A stretch of 56,631 bases of DNA from an uncultured Flavobacteriales bacterium (GCA_938074325.1 CALJFZ010000012.1:1-56631); one strand, 5' to 3'. Shown: positions 42,070 through 51,828, numbered from the stretch's first letter. The notes: generated by a model from the letters alone, not told the origin. Made by a program: numbers and translations.

Positions 42070-43563
42070 TTAACGGTTGATGCGCAATGCTTCCGCCGGC
42101 CGAATGCGCAAGGATGCCAAACTGGGCAACCACATCATCAGCGCACAACTTGCAAAGGCCACAAATTCAACACCGAGCAGGTACAACGCGTCAATTTGTA
42201 CAGGGACGACATCCAAATAATACGCCTCGGGATTGAGGGTCAGCCAACCGGTTTGGGCTTGCAGGAAGACGAGGGCGAGACCAACGGCATTGCCCAACAC
42301 AAATCCCCGACCAATGATGCGGACGGCCTGCCAGAAAAAGACCTGCATGACTTGTGCATCGCCCATGCCCAAGGCCTTCAACATGCCCACCATGGGCCTT
42401 CGTTCCAAGATTAAAATCAACAGGGCCGATGTCATGTTAATCACGGAAATCAACACCATCAAACCAATGATGATCTCCACGTTCAGGTCCAACATACCCA
42501 GCCACGTGAACATCTCTGGAGCCTGTTGCAGCACCGTCTCTGTTCGCCATCCAATGGGCAATGCTGCATACACCTGTTCCTCTACGTCCCACAATGCTGC
42601 ATCCTGCGCAACGTAGACTTCCAAACCACTCGCGGCGGCGGCCCAGCTTCCTCCCGTACGTTCCCAAGACCACGTGCTGTCCTTTCTGAAAATGCGCAGT
42701 GAGTCTGGGATCAGGTGTTCATCCGCGTGGCGCGAAACGGCGGTGAGGAGGTAGGCATCGCTTTCGGCATCCGCCCATTGAATGCTTGCACCTACCAAGT
42801 CGCCTGCAACTTGCCAATCGGCCGTCCCACGCTGGACGTTCCATTGGTAAATCGGCGCAGAACGGGAACCAAACGCCCGAAGTTCTGCTCCTGCCGTATC
42901 CAACACGGGTACGACTTCAACGCCCCAGCCTGCAGCTTCTTGTATCCACGATGCGGGGACAAACATGAATTCCTGGTCGTACTCCAATAGCCCGGTCCGG
43001 TAAATTCCCGACAAGCGAAAATTCCGGGGACGCACTCCCTTTGGTCCGCCTACCAAGTACAATGTGAATCGATCGCCCGTTTTCAATTCCAACCGCTGCA
43101 CTTGCTCGGCGGACAGGACCGCCCCGTCATCGCCCAAATCAAGGTTTCCTTCTGCGAGAAAGCGCTGAAGAAATGCATCCGAAGTCTCTTCGTTCAACCC
43201 TTTTGCCACGACGCCTTTCACCCCTTTCCCGGATTCCACAATTCCCGGCATGGTATAAAAGGGATGCACGGAATCCACCCCTTCCAACGCGCCGAGTCTT
43301 GCTTCCAATGCAGGGTCGCGCTGGATTTTTTGGTCTTCATAATCCGAATGCAGGACTTGGATGTCTGAGCCAAACCCCACCACCAATTCTTTCACCTCTT
43401 GCTGAAACCCATGCACGATCGAAGTAGCGACAACAATCAAGGCCATGCCAATGGCCACACCCACGGTCGCAATCTGCACTACAGGTCTCGACCACGACAC
43501 GGCCGATGACCGCGCCCCTAATCGCTTGGCAATTTTTTGAGAAAGTGAAGGATTGAATCGCAT
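42070..43563 (-). CDS. LolC/FtsX-like lipoprotein-release permease
   Basis: 497 residues. One N-terminal helix (about 30-52) follows the conserved RSSAVSWSRPVVQIATVGVAIGMALIVV stretch. A large periplasmic domain (about 55-350) leads to three C-terminal helices (about 365-390, 412-440 and 455-480) with GMLKALGMGDAQVMQVFFWQA. This is the MacB/FtsX layout of the LolC/E family, which pulls lipoproteins from the inner membrane with an ATPase (LolD). LolD is not in view. Divergent from the NamZ-like gene. Confidence 0.9.
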   Translation of the reverse strand: MRFNPSLSQKIAKRLGARSSAVSWSRPVVQIATVGVAIGMALIVVATSIVHGFQQEVKELVVGFGSDIQVLHSDYEDQKIQRDPALEARLGALEGVDSVHPFYTMPGIVESGKGVKGVVAKGLNEETSDAFLQRFLAEGNLDLGDDGAVLSAEQVQRLELKTGDRFTLYLVGGPKGVRPRNFRLSGIYRTGLLEYDQEFMFVPASWIQEAAGWGVEVVPVLDTAGAELRAFGSRSAPIYQWNVQRGTADWQVAGDLVGASIQWADAESDAYLLTAVSRHADEHLIPDSLRIFRKDSTWSWERTGGSWAAAASGLEVYVAQDAALWDVEEQVYAALPIGWRTETVLQQAPEMFTWLGMLDLNVEIIIGLMVLISVINMTSALLILILERRPMVGMLKALGMGDAQVMQVFFWQAVRIIGRGFVLGNAVGLALVFLQAQTGWLTLNPEAYYLDVVPVQIDALYLLGVEFVAFASCALMMWLPSLASLRIRPAEALRINR

Positions 43564-43576
43564 GGTTTTCGCGTTG

Positions 43577-43584
43577 GCAAATTA
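43577..43584 (-). promoter_or_regulatory. -7-like element (TAATTTGC) upstream of the LolC-like gene
   Basis: TAATTTG with one base fewer between TA and TTTG than the consensus, 13 bases before the ATG. It lies six bases from the -7 of the divergent NamZ-like gene. Confidence 0.3.
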
Positions 43585-43590
43585 CGTTGG

Positions 43591-43598
43591 TACATTCG
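43591..43598 (+). promoter_or_regulatory. -7-like element (TACATTCG) four bases before the NamZ-like gene
   Basis: TAnnTTCG variant, then TCCG and the GTG start. It abuts the opposite element at 43577-43584. Confidence 0.4.
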
Positions 43599-43602
43599 TC
43601 CG

Positions 43603-44883
43603 GTGAAGAAATTCCTCACATTATCCTTTGGCATCCTCTCCGTGCTTGCTGGCCAGGCATCCGGTGACAGCTTAGTCATGGACTCCCTCCACGGGGTGCT
43701 CCACGTCCAACACCGCACGGTCCCTCCCATGGAAGTGCGCCTCGGAAACCAAAACATCAAGGCACTGTACGAAGCGTGCAGCCGGGCCCGCGTGGCGGTG
43801 GTCGCGAACCAGACCTCGGTCATCGGCGACGGCCGCTCAGGGGATTCGGTGCATTTGGTGGATACGTTGTTGGCGCTCGGCGTCGATGTTCGCAAGGTGT
43901 TTGCCCCGGAACACGGGTTTCGCGGCGAAGCTCACAACGGAGCCAACATCGACGACAGCATCGACCCCAAAACCGGCCTTCCCATCCTGAGCCTTCACGG
44001 CAAACATCGCAAGCCCACCGCGGAGAGCCTTGAAGACGTCCGCATGGTCATTTTCGACATTCAGGACGTCGGAGCCCGGTTTTACACCTACCTCAGTTCG
44101 CTGTTTTTGGTGATGGAGGCTGCAGCAGAGAACGGAAAAGTTGTGGTCGTTTTGGACCGACCCAACCCCCATGGGCACCAAATCGCCGGGCCGATTCGGT
44201 CAGAAGAATGGTCGTCTTTTGTCGGTCAAGTGCCCGTGCCAGTGCTTCACGGAATGACCCTTGGAGAAATGGCACAACTTTTCAACGGAGAAGGCTGGCT
44301 CGAGGGCGGTGTGAGGTGCGACTTGGTCGTGATCCCGTGCGAAGGCTACGCCCACAGCGATGCCTGGTACCCGCGCATCGCCCCTTCGCCCAACCTACCC
44401 ACGGCCGAATCGATTGCCCTCTATCCTTCGCTCTGTCCTTTTGAGCCTACAACCGTGAGCGTTGGCCGGGGAACACCCCACCCATTCGAATGCATCGGCA
44501 TGCCCAACGGTTCAGTGGGGTCGTTTGCGTTTACACCAGTGCCCATTGCAGGCGCGGCTCCGCACCCCAAACACGAAAGCACCACGTGCTTAGGTCAAAA
44601 CCTCAGTGAGCTCGGCGGCCTGTGGATGACCCAAGCTGGAGGATTTGATTGGACCTACGTACCGGAATATGCACGCATGTGGCAATCCGCGCGACCCGAC
44701 ACTCCCTTTGTCACCGCTGAAAGTTCTTTGGCACGGTTGACCGGAAACAAAGACATGGAGCAAGTGATTGACGGACACCTTTCCATGGAGACATATATCC
44801 AAAGTTGGCTGCCTGACTTAATTGCCTTTAATAAGTTGCGGCAACCGTACCTTCTTTATCCCGTGCAACGCTTTGTGCCCTGA
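43603..44883 (+). CDS. NamZ-like exo-beta-N-acetylmuramidase (DUF1343)
   Basis: 426 residues from a GTG (VKKFLTLSFG). The signal peptide ends near GQASG. The DUF1343 core has VAVVANQTSV, KVFAPEHGFRGE (active-site type Glu), NGANIDDSIDPKTGLPILSLHG, and VIFDIQDVGARFYTYLSSL. Members cleave MurNAc from the non-reducing end of peptidoglycan chains, in wall recycling or scavenging. It lacks a lipobox, so it is probably periplasmic. Follows a promoter of its own and precedes an unrelated lipoprotein gene by 60 bases. Confidence 0.9.
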   Translation: MKKFLTLSFGILSVLAGQASGDSLVMDSLHGVLHVQHRTVPPMEVRLGNQNIKALYEACSRARVAVVANQTSVIGDGRSGDSVHLVDTLLALGVDVRKVFAPEHGFRGEAHNGANIDDSIDPKTGLPILSLHGKHRKPTAESLEDVRMVIFDIQDVGARFYTYLSSLFLVMEAAAENGKVVVVLDRPNPHGHQIAGPIRSEEWSSFVGQVPVPVLHGMTLGEMAQLFNGEGWLEGGVRCDLVVIPCEGYAHSDAWYPRIAPSPNLPTAESIALYPSLCPFEPTTVSVGRGTPHPFECIGMPNGSVGSFAFTPVPIAGAAPHPKHESTTCLGQNLSELGGLWMTQAGGFDWTYVPEYARMWQSARPDTPFVTAESSLARLTGNKDMEQVIDGHLSMETYIQSWLPDLIAFNKLRQPYLLYPVQRFVP

Positions 44884-44893
44884 AACGGTTTAG

Positions 44894-44924
44894 TTTGAAA
44901 CACCCTGCGTCCGCGCTATCTTGC
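44894..44924 (+). promoter_or_regulatory. Probable promoter of the 44944 lipoprotein gene (TTTG-N19-TATCTTGC)
   Basis: TTTG (44894-44897), a 19-base spacer and TATCTTGC (44917-44924). Both boxes and the spacing fit the Bacteroidota pattern; leader about 19 bases. Confidence 0.45.
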
Positions 44925-44943
44925 GGATTCCAAACCCAAGACC

Positions 44944-45480
44944 ATGACTGCAAAACGGACCCTTTTTGGATTTATCACGGCAGCGCTGATCGTTGCGCTC
45001 GCAGGATGTTACAAGGCACCAGAATTTGTGAATCCCGTGTACAATTGCGACTGTGGTACGGTGACGTTTGGCGACAGCCTCTACAATTTAAAAATGGCCG
45101 AAGCCGTCGTTCCCGATAGCCTCGAGCCCCTGTCACGCAGCTATCACTTGGTGGCGGATTTGCGCACGGCAGACGAGGTCGATGCCCACGTGCCAGCGCA
45201 TGACTTGACCTTCCACTTTTCGTTCCCTGTAATGGATGATGTGGTCTATTATGTGCAACAAGACGACGTGCAGCATTTGGTGCAAATCATCAACCAAGGC
45301 GATGACCTCTTCCCCATTCGCAATTACAAAGCGACAGACGGTTCCATCGTAATCAACACGGCGTACAACGGCGGCGAAGAAACGGTGGAATTCAATTTGT
45401 CGATTCGCGAATCCGTTGACAGCATCCTGGTAGGCTTGCCCATTGCATTCACCGGCACCTTTACGGGCATCATCGAGTAA
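44944..45480 (+). CDS. Unknown lipoprotein
   Basis: 178 residues. A lysine/arginine n-region, hydrophobic segment and lipobox LAGC (Cys22) predict a lipoprotein. A second Cys pair (NCDCGTV) follows. The rest is strand-rich: LTFHFSFPVMDDVVYYVQ, IVINTAYNGGEETVEFNLSI and IAFTGTFTGIIE. No family recognised; a small beta-sandwich is likely. Ends ten bases before the pdeM stop. Confidence 0.72.
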   Translation: MTAKRTLFGFITAALIVALAGCYKAPEFVNPVYNCDCGTVTFGDSLYNLKMAEAVVPDSLEPLSRSYHLVADLRTADEVDAHVPAHDLTFHFSFPVMDDVVYYVQQDDVQHLVQIINQGDDLFPIRNYKATDGSIVINTAYNGGEETVEFNLSIRESVDSILVGLPIAFTGTFTGIIE

Positions 45481-45489
45481 GCTACGCCC

Positions 45490-46143
45490 TCACATGGGCA
45501 CCGGCACGACCGCATCTCCCGTGGTCACCCAGCACGCATCTCCTTTTTTCGGCTGAACGGACACCGAGCCTGTAAAGGTTCCGAAAGTGGGTACCACCAT
45601 CAGTCTGCGGCGCGCATCGTACCACCAGCAAGGCAACTTCAAGCTTTGTCGTCCTTTGCCCACCATGCTGATTGCCGGATGCAAATGCCCGGCCACGCCT
45701 ACGGCTCCTTCGGGCAACTCCGCTAAATCTTTTGGATCGTGTACGAACACCCAATGCCCCTTGCGCCATTTGGCGCTCATTTTCACGTCCATGCCCGCAA
45801 AGGCGGAAGCCGGTAAAATGTCATGGTTGCCCTCCACCAAGCGGAATTCATTGAACCACGACTGGGCATGCAGGTCGGACAGCCACGACTTGAACTCCAG
45901 CCATTCGTGATTCTCCTCGCTGTGGAAGAGGTCTCCTAACACCAGCAAGCGGCGTGGCCTGTGCTGTTCGACCAACACCGTAAGGCGCTCCAACGTATTC
46001 GTGTTGACGGCATTGGGTACAGCGATGCCGTGCCGGCGAAAGTGCCCAGCCTTGCCAAGGTGCAAGTCCGATACTATCAAGGTTGATTCCGAAGGCCACC
46101 AAATGGCACGGTCCGGGAGGAACTCCCAGCCGGATTTGGTCAT
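45490..46143 (-). CDS. pdeM: Ligase-associated DNA damage response endonuclease PdeM-like metallophosphoesterase
   Basis: 217 residues from the ATG at 46143 (MTKSGWEFLPD). Metallophosphoesterase motifs are SDLHLGKAGHFRRHG, VLGDLFHSEENH, VEGNHD and GHLHPA. The SDLHLGKAGHFRRHGIAVP stretch is typical of PdeM, a member of a DNA-repair cluster with an LHR helicase, an exonuclease and an ATP-dependent DNA ligase. None of those are in this window. It follows aconitase by nine bases and may be co-transcribed. Confidence 0.88.
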   Translation of the reverse strand: MTKSGWEFLPDRAIWWPSESTLIVSDLHLGKAGHFRRHGIAVPNAVNTNTLERLTVLVEQHRPRRLLVLGDLFHSEENHEWLEFKSWLSDLHAQSWFNEFRLVEGNHDILPASAFAGMDVKMSAKWRKGHWVFVHDPKDLAELPEGAVGVAGHLHPAISMVGKGRQSLKLPCWWYDARRRLMVVPTFGTFTGSVSVQPKKGDACWVTTGDAVVPVPM

Positions 46144-46152
46144 CGGATCCAA

Positions 46153-48414
46153 TTACCGCTGCTGCTTGATCAAGTTCAATGCAGAGCCCGCACGGAACCA
46201 GTCAATTTGCTGGGCATTGTACGTGTGGTTCGCAACGATGGTGTCCTTGCTACCGTCCGCGTGCTCTACCTCAATGGTGAGCGGCTTTCCCGGAGCAAAT
46301 GCATCGAGGTCCACGAAGTGGAAGCGATCGTCCTCTTGGATCAAATCGTAATCGGCTTCATTCGCAAAGGTCAAGCCGAGCATGCCTTGCTTCTTGAGGT
46401 TGGTCTCGTGGATGCGTGCAAACGATTTCACCAACACCGCAGTGACGCCCAAGAAACGGGGTTGCATAGCGGCGTGCTCACGTGAGCTGCCTTCACCGTA
46501 GTTCGAATCACCGACAACGACCGTGGGGACACCTGCGGCCTTGTATTCGCGCTGAACCGCTGGAACTTCTCCGTAGGCACCGGTCAATTGGTTCTTGACC
46601 GAATTCGTTTCGCTGTTGAACGCGTTTACGGCACCTGTCAGGGTGTTGTTCGAAATATTGTCGAGGTGACCTCGGTAGCGCAACCAAGGACCGGCCATGC
46701 TGATGTGGTCGGTGGTGCACTTACCAGCCGCCTTAATGAGCAGGCGCGCGTCTCGGATGTTTTCACCATTCCATGGCGTAAACGGCGTCAGCAACTGCAA
46801 ACGCTCCGACTCAGCATTGACCACAACTTCTACACCGCTGCCGTCCTCAGCCGGAGCCAAGTAGCCGGCATCCTCTACAGCAAAACCAGAAGTTGGCAAT
46901 TCATCGCCCGTAGGTTCTTCCAACATAACCTCTGTACCGTCGGACAATTTGAGGCTGTCCTTCATCGGATTGAACGTCAAATCGCCTGCAATGGCAAGCG
47001 CCGTGACCAATTCCGGAGAACCTACAAACGCGTGGGTGTTCGGGTTGCCGTCTGCACGCTTAGCGAAGTTTCGGTTGAACGAGTGGACAATGGAGTTCTT
47101 CTCTTTCTTCTCGGCGCCTGAACGCGCCCACTGGCCGATGCACGGCCCGCATGCGTTAGCGAATACGCTGCCGCCCATTTCCTCGAAGATCGAAATGAAT
47201 CCGTCGCGGTCAATGGTGTAGCGCACTTGCTCGGAGCCCGGCGTAATGGTCAACGTGGCATTCGCCTTGATGCCCTTTTCGATTGCCTGCTTGGCGATGC
47301 TCGCCGAGCGGCTGATGTCCTCGTAGCTGGAGTTGGTGCACGAACCGATGAGGCCGTATTCCAATTCCGTTGGCCAGCCGTTGGCTTCAGCTGCTGCCTT
47401 CATCTCGCTGATGGGCGTGGCCAAATCCGGGGTGAATGGTCCGTTCAAGTGGGGTTCCAATTCACTGAGGTTGATCTCGATCACTTGGTCGAAGTACTGC
47501 TCTGGGTTGGCGTACACCTCTGCGTCGCCGGTCAAGTGTTCCTTGACGCCGTCGGCCAATGCCGCAACGTCCGCACGGCCAGTCGCCTCGAGGTAACGCT
47601 TCATGCTCTCATCGTAGCCGAATGTTGACGTGGTCGCCCCAATTTCTGCCCCCATGTTACAAATGGTGCCTTTGCCTGTGCAGCTGAGCGATTCCGCCCC
47701 TTCGCCGAAGTATTCGACAATGCATCCCGTGCCGCCTTTCACGGTCAAGACACCGGCTACCTTCAAGATCACATCCTTCGCAGAAGCCCATCCAGACAAA
47801 CGGCCTGTGAGCTTGATACCAATCAGTTTGGGGAACTTCAATTCCCAAGGCATGCCTGCCATGACATCCACAGCGTCCGCCCCGCCTACACCCACAGCCA
47901 CCATGCCCAATCCGCCAGCATTCACGGTGTGTGAATCCGTACCGATCATCATGCCGCCTGGGAATGCGTAGTTCTCAAGCACCACTTGGTGAATGATCCC
48001 TGCACCCGGCTTCCAGAATCCGATGCCGTATTTGTTGGAGACCGACTCGAGGAAATTGTAGACCTCGTTGTTCTTGTTAATGGCTTCCTGCAAATCTGAA
48101 TCCGCCTGCACTTTCGCTTGGATCAAGTGATCGCAGTGAACCGTCGAGGGAACAGCGGCCGCTTTCTTGCCGGCCTGCATGAACTGCAGCAACGCCATCT
48201 GCGCGGTGGCGTCTTGCATCGCTACCCGGTCGGGTGCGAAGTCCACATAATCCGCTCCTCGGTTGTATGCTCGCGCTGCGTCGCCTTCCCAGAGGTGGCT
48301 GTACAAAATCTTCTCAGCCAGGGTCAGAGCCTTTCCAGTTTTGCCTCGTGCGGCCTCTACTCGTCCGGGAATGCGCTCGTAATGGGCGCGGATCATATCA
48401 AGATCAAAAGTCAT
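46153..48414 (-). CDS. acn: Aconitate hydratase
   Basis: 753 residues, the mitochondrial-type form rather than AcnA/IRP1 or AcnB. Cluster cysteines are Cys359 ([11 protein letters not shown]), Cys422 and Cys425 ([10 protein letters not shown]). [26 protein letters not shown] and the C-terminal swivel domain ([18 protein letters not shown]) are present. It isomerises citrate and isocitrate in the TCA cycle. Exact TACCTTTG 22 bases upstream; divergent from a MacB-like permease. Confidence 0.98.
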   Translation of the reverse strand: MTFDLDMIRAHYERIPGRVEAARGKTGKALTLAEKILYSHLWEGDAARAYNRGADYVDFAPDRVAMQDATAQMALLQFMQAGKKAAAVPSTVHCDHLIQAKVQADSDLQEAINKNNEVYNFLESVSNKYGIGFWKPGAGIIHQVVLENYAFPGGMMIGTDSHTVNAGGLGMVAVGVGGADAVDVMAGMPWELKFPKLIGIKLTGRLSGWASAKDVILKVAGVLTVKGGTGCIVEYFGEGAESLSCTGKGTICNMGAEIGATTSTFGYDESMKRYLEATGRADVAALADGVKEHLTGDAEVYANPEQYFDQVIEINLSELEPHLNGPFTPDLATPISEMKAAAEANGWPTELEYGLIGSCTNSSYEDISRSASIAKQAIEKGIKANATLTITPGSEQVRYTIDRDGFISIFEEMGGSVFANACGPCIGQWARSGAEKKEKNSIVHSFNRNFAKRADGNPNTHAFVGSPELVTALAIAGDLTFNPMKDSLKLSDGTEVMLEEPTGDELPTSGFAVEDAGYLAPAEDGSGVEVVVNAESERLQLLTPFTPWNGENIRDARLLIKAAGKCTTDHISMAGPWLRYRGHLDNISNNTLTGAVNAFNSETNSVKNQLTGAYGEVPAVQREYKAAGVPTVVVGDSNYGEGSSREHAAMQPRFLGVTAVLVKSFARIHETNLKKQGMLGLTFANEADYDLIQEDDRFHFVDLDAFAPGKPLTIEVEHADGSKDTIVANHTYNAQQIDWFRAGSALNLIKQQR

Positions 48415-48436
48415 GCTGTGGGTTTTCAGTGGAGTG

Positions 48437-48444
48437 CAAAGGTA
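48437..48444 (-). promoter_or_regulatory. -7 element (TACCTTTG) upstream of aconitase
   Basis: Exact TAnnTTTG match, 22-base leader. It lies five bases from the -7 element of the divergent permease gene. Confidence 0.5.
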
Positions 48445-48449
48445 AGCAG

Positions 48450-48457
48450 TACTTTCG
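48450..48457 (+). promoter_or_regulatory. -7-like element (TACTTTCG) six bases before the MacB-like permease gene
   Basis: TAnnTTCG variant, then CATTAC and the ATG at 48464. Back-to-back with the acn element. Confidence 0.4.
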
Positions 48458-48463
48458 CATTAC

Positions 48464-49702
48464 ATGAAGCGTGAACTGCTTATTGAAATGGCCCGGATCG
48501 CGGTCCGCTCGATCTTGGGAAATCGCTTGAGAACAGGCCTTACCATCGGCATTATTGGCCTGGGTATCATGGCCTTAATCAGCATGACCACGGCGACCTC
48601 ATCGCTCGAGGCCAATGTGGTGGAGCAATTTTCATCGCTCGGGACCGACGTATTCACCTTCTCTCAGCGCACAGAAACCGGGGTGAACCGCGGACGACGG
48701 GTCACGGTAGGTGAGCCCATTTCCTACGAAGAGGCTCAAGCTTTCGCGGACGAAGCACCCGACGAATTAACGGTCGCCTATTCCATTTTCGGAACCTCCC
48801 AGGCCACATTGACCAAGGGCACTGAACGCACCAACCCCAACATCCAAGTTCTGGGCATCGAAGAGAACTACCTCGAGGTAAGCGGGTTTGACATTGAATT
48901 CGGTCGAAACTTCACCCGCCAAGAAGCCCAAAGTGCGAACCGGATGGCCATCATCGGGTCCGATTTGGTGAGCGAATTATTCAATGCGTGGGAAGATCCA
49001 ATCGGAGCGGAATTTTCCATCGGAGCTCAGCGGTACACCGTCATCGGAGTTTTGGCAGCGCGTGGGCAGGCATTTGGCATGTCACAAGACAACCAATGCT
49101 ACATCCCCATTCCCTGCGTCCGTCAGCAATTTTCGGACGAGCGAAGCAGCTACCGCGTCATGTGCAAGGCACCGCGTCCGGAGGAAGTCATTGAGTTAGC
49201 TGAAGCCAGCACGGGCGTCATGCGCGTGGTGCGCAGGGACCGGCCAGGTCAGGACCATTCGTTCAATCTCTCCATGAGCAACAGCATGGTGTCTACACTG
49301 GAAGAGGCCATCGGTGGCATCACAGCTGCGGCTTCCATCATCGGAATCATCACCCTGTTCGGTGCCGGAATTGGTTTGATGAACATCATGCTCGTAAGCG
49401 TGTCGGAGCGCACGCGAGAGATCGGAACCCGGAAGGCATTGGGAGCCTCTCCGCGCGCCATCCGGATGCAATTCCTCATTGAGGTCATCATCATCGGCCA
49501 ACTCGGTGGCTTGGTGGGCATCGCCTGCGGAGTAGCAGCAGGAAATGGCATCGCTTATGCCATGAGCACACCGTTCGTGGTCCCTTGGGGCTGGATGTTC
49601 ACTGGGGTAGCGTTGAGCTTGATTACGAGCCTGGTCAGCGGATACTATCCAGCGCGCCAGGCCGCTCGGCTTGACCCCATCGTGGCGTTGGGAAGGGAAT
49701 GA
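48464..49702 (+). CDS. MacB-like ABC transporter permease
   Basis: 412 residues in the MacB/FtsX layout: one N-terminal helix (about 22-43), a periplasmic MacB-PCD domain (about 45-260), then three C-terminal helices (about 282-310, 333-360 and 370-395). EIGTRKALGASPRAIRMQFLIEVIIIG is the conserved FtsX motif, and YYPARQAARLDPIVALGRE is the usual C-terminus. The ATPase and adaptor are not encoded nearby, so the exported substrate is unknown. Its stop abuts the convergent gene at 49703. Confidence 0.9.
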   Translation: MKRELLIEMARIAVRSILGNRLRTGLTIGIIGLGIMALISMTTATSSLEANVVEQFSSLGTDVFTFSQRTETGVNRGRRVTVGEPISYEEAQAFADEAPDELTVAYSIFGTSQATLTKGTERTNPNIQVLGIEENYLEVSGFDIEFGRNFTRQEAQSANRMAIIGSDLVSELFNAWEDPIGAEFSIGAQRYTVIGVLAARGQAFGMSQDNQCYIPIPCVRQQFSDERSSYRVMCKAPRPEEVIELAEASTGVMRVVRRDRPGQDHSFNLSMSNSMVSTLEEAIGGITAAASIIGIITLFGAGIGLMNIMLVSVSERTREIGTRKALGASPRAIRMQFLIEVIIIGQLGGLVGIACGVAAGNGIAYAMSTPFVVPWGWMFTGVALSLITSLVSGYYPARQAARLDPIVALGRE

Positions 49703-50269
49703 TCAGCTGATCTCGCGCTCCAAAATTTGCGCCATGCGGGCACGCTCACGGGCAATCAACGCCTCTGCCCAAGTTTCATTTGAATCAATGGCGCCAAGCA
49801 GCTTTTGCCAATCTGCTTCTTCCCGAGCAGGCACCCGTCCCTCGTGGATTTCCTCCCCAGCAACATCCAGAGACAACACGAGAAACTGCTCCATGTAACG
49901 CACCTGCAGGTTGCACATGGAGTTACCGAATTGGACCAACATATCCGGATCGAGTGTGGCAGCCATGGCCGTTCGCAACCGGCGAATGTTCTCTACGTGG
50001 TTCCGAACGAGCAAGACGAAATTCTCACCAGAAGGAAGCAATGCCGGCAAATCAACTGCAGCACCCAGCGGCTTCACGCCCAACACGCGCCCCACATCAC
50101 TGAGCTCAACCAACCGGTTGACTCGGGATCGAAACAAGGTGGGGATCACGGGTTGCCGCATGAAATGATCGCGCACTGCAAAGGTCTCCGCGTCCAATCG
50201 CTCCATGATGTCCTCTTGCTCCACAGAATCGTTCAATCCGAGCAATGTCAATGCCGTTCCTTTATCCAT
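49703..50269 (-). CDS. Unknown helical protein
   Basis: 188 residues from the ATG at 50269 (MDKGTALTLLGLNDS); the reading extends to 50305 but that adds an unlikely N-terminus. Helix-rich and charged. The start, ALTLLGLNDSVEQEDIMERLDAETFAVRDHFM, vaguely recalls helices I-II of a J-domain, but there is no HPD motif and no conserved loop. The last third is a charged amphipathic helix (AEALIARERARMAQILEREIS). No family recognised. It is convergent with the MacB-like gene with no spacer. Confidence 0.65.
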   Translation of the reverse strand: MDKGTALTLLGLNDSVEQEDIMERLDAETFAVRDHFMRQPVIPTLFRSRVNRLVELSDVGRVLGVKPLGAAVDLPALLPSGENFVLLVRNHVENIRRLRTAMAATLDPDMLVQFGNSMCNLQVRYMEQFLVLSLDVAGEEIHEGRVPAREEADWQKLLGAIDSNETWAEALIARERARMAQILEREIS

Positions 50270-50340
50270 GCTATCAATTCGCAAAAAGTGAAGATACGTC
50301 AACAAAGAAGATATCCCTCCTGCCGTTGCCTTTCAGGTGT

Positions 50341-50348
50341 TAAATTTG
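50341..50348 (+). promoter_or_regulatory. -7 element (TAAATTTG) upstream of the TlpA lipoprotein gene
   Basis: Exact TAnnTTTG match, with a 19-base leader before the ATG at 50368. No ideal -33 TTG. Confidence 0.45.
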
Positions 50349-50367
50349 GAGCAAAACCCCACAACCG

Positions 50368-51828
50368 ATGAAAATGATTTCGTTTGCAGCGATTTTGATG
50401 ATAGGCGCCACCTTGTTGGCATGCGGAGACGCCGGAACTTCTACAAATGAAAACACCCCTGCAGCCACCGCCTCTGCCTCAGATGCACCAGCTGCGACGA
50501 CCCAAAACGACGCCGTCTCTCCGTTGTACAAGAACGGGATCAACGAAGCGAACAGCGGGGACAAAACGGGCATGGTTCGCGTGCACGGCACCATCAACTC
50601 ACCCGCCGGTGGTGAGGTCACGCTCTACGAAACAGAAGGACGAAACACCATTGAAATCGCCAAGACGCGGTTGTCCAATCGCGCCTTTGATTTCGGTGAA
50701 GTTGAGGTCAGCCGCGGTTTCTACAAAATCAGCCTGAACGGCGAATCGAACGCGACGGACATCATCCTCAACCCCGATGAAGCCGACGTCGAATTGATGT
50801 TCAATTCCTCCCGGTTGTCTTCGAACAAATCCGCGGGAAACTCCATCGAAAACACGGGTTGGTTTGCCTACCAAATGATGGAGAACACCAACAACAGCGA
50901 AGTTCGCAAACTGCGCAGCAGCATCAAGGATGCCGGCGCTTTCCGGGCCCGCATTGAGGAGCAAATCAAGGCGAAGCAGGAAGAGCTCGTTCAACAGCAG
51001 CACGAATTGATGGATCAATACCCCGGCACATACTTGGCGAAAATCCTCGGTTGGAAAAACCCCATGTACCCGGGCAATCAAGGCCGCTTTTTCGAAGACA
51101 TCGATCCATTGGACAACAGTGCCGTTCGATCGTTGGCCATCAGCGACCGCATTCAAAACATGATGCGCACCTTCAGCGGAGGCACCGATAGTGGCTTTCT
51201 CGCTTGCATCGATATCGTCAAGGCGCACTTTGAGCCGAATCCGATTGCATTGGAAAGCGTCCTCTACACCATGTTGGACGGTTTCTACAACACGGGCAAA
51301 GAGACCATTTGCCAGTACATCTTGGACAACTACATCTTCGACGAAGATTGCGGCGCCGACTTGAGCGATGCCATCCGAATCCGTGCCCAAGGCATCATCA
51401 ACCTGCAGCTCGGCAAGACCCCACCCAACTTCCAAATCGACAAATGGGACGGTGGCACGCTGGACTTGTACGAGACGTGTGCCCAAAACGAGTACACGCT
51501 GCTCATGTTCTGGGCTTCGTGGTGCCACAAGTGCGAACAGGAAATCCCGAACATTGTCCCTATGTACTCCAAGTACAACTACAAGGGATTTGAAGTTGTC
51601 GGTGTGAGCCTTGACCAAGTGCGCCCTACGTGGGAAAAAGCCATCAAGGACAACGGCATGACGTGGCCGAATGTAAGCCAGCTCCAAGCCTGGAACAGCC
51701 CGGTGGTATCGGAATACAAAGTCACCGCAACGCCGACTTATTTCTTGCTCGACAAAGAAGGGAAAATCGTGCTAAAACCCAGCCGCTACTTCCAAGTTGA
51801 CAAGTACCTCTCAGAAATGCTGAAGTAA
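50368..51828 (+). CDS. TlpA-family thiol-disulfide lipoprotein
   Basis: 486 residues. Lipobox LLAC with Cys19, followed by a Thr/Ala/Ser-rich spacer. A DUF4369-like strand domain (about 68-150: MVRVHGTINSPAGGEVTLYE) and a helical middle lead to the C-terminal thioredoxin domain (about 350-486). Active site WCHKC (Cys386, Cys389), and VTATPTYFLLDKEGKI with the cis-Pro. It is probably a periplasmic-facing reductase for c-type cytochrome or other exported thiols. Own promoter. Convergent with ppx. Confidence 0.92.
   Translation: MKMISFAAILMIGATLLACGDAGTSTNENTPAATASASDAPAATTQNDAVSPLYKNGINEANSGDKTGMVRVHGTINSPAGGEVTLYETEGRNTIEIAKTRLSNRAFDFGEVEVSRGFYKISLNGESNATDIILNPDEADVELMFNSSRLSSNKSAGNSIENTGWFAYQMMENTNNSEVRKLRSSIKDAGAFRARIEEQIKAKQEELVQQQHELMDQYPGTYLAKILGWKNPMYPGNQGRFFEDIDPLDNSAVRSLAISDRIQNMMRTFSGGTDSGFLACIDIVKAHFEPNPIALESVLYTMLDGFYNTGKETICQYILDNYIFDEDCGADLSDAIRIRAQGIINLQLGKTPPNFQIDKWDGGTLDLYETCAQNEYTLLMFWASWCHKCEQEIPNIVPMYSKYNYKGFEVVGVSLDQVRPTWEKAIKDNGMTWPNVSQLQAWNSPVVSEYKVTATPTYFLLDKEGKIVLKPSRYFQVDKYLSEMLK

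Noticed and set aside
50599-51687. 362-codon minus-strand open frame
   Set aside because: Antisense to the TlpA-type gene with an intact WCHKC site.
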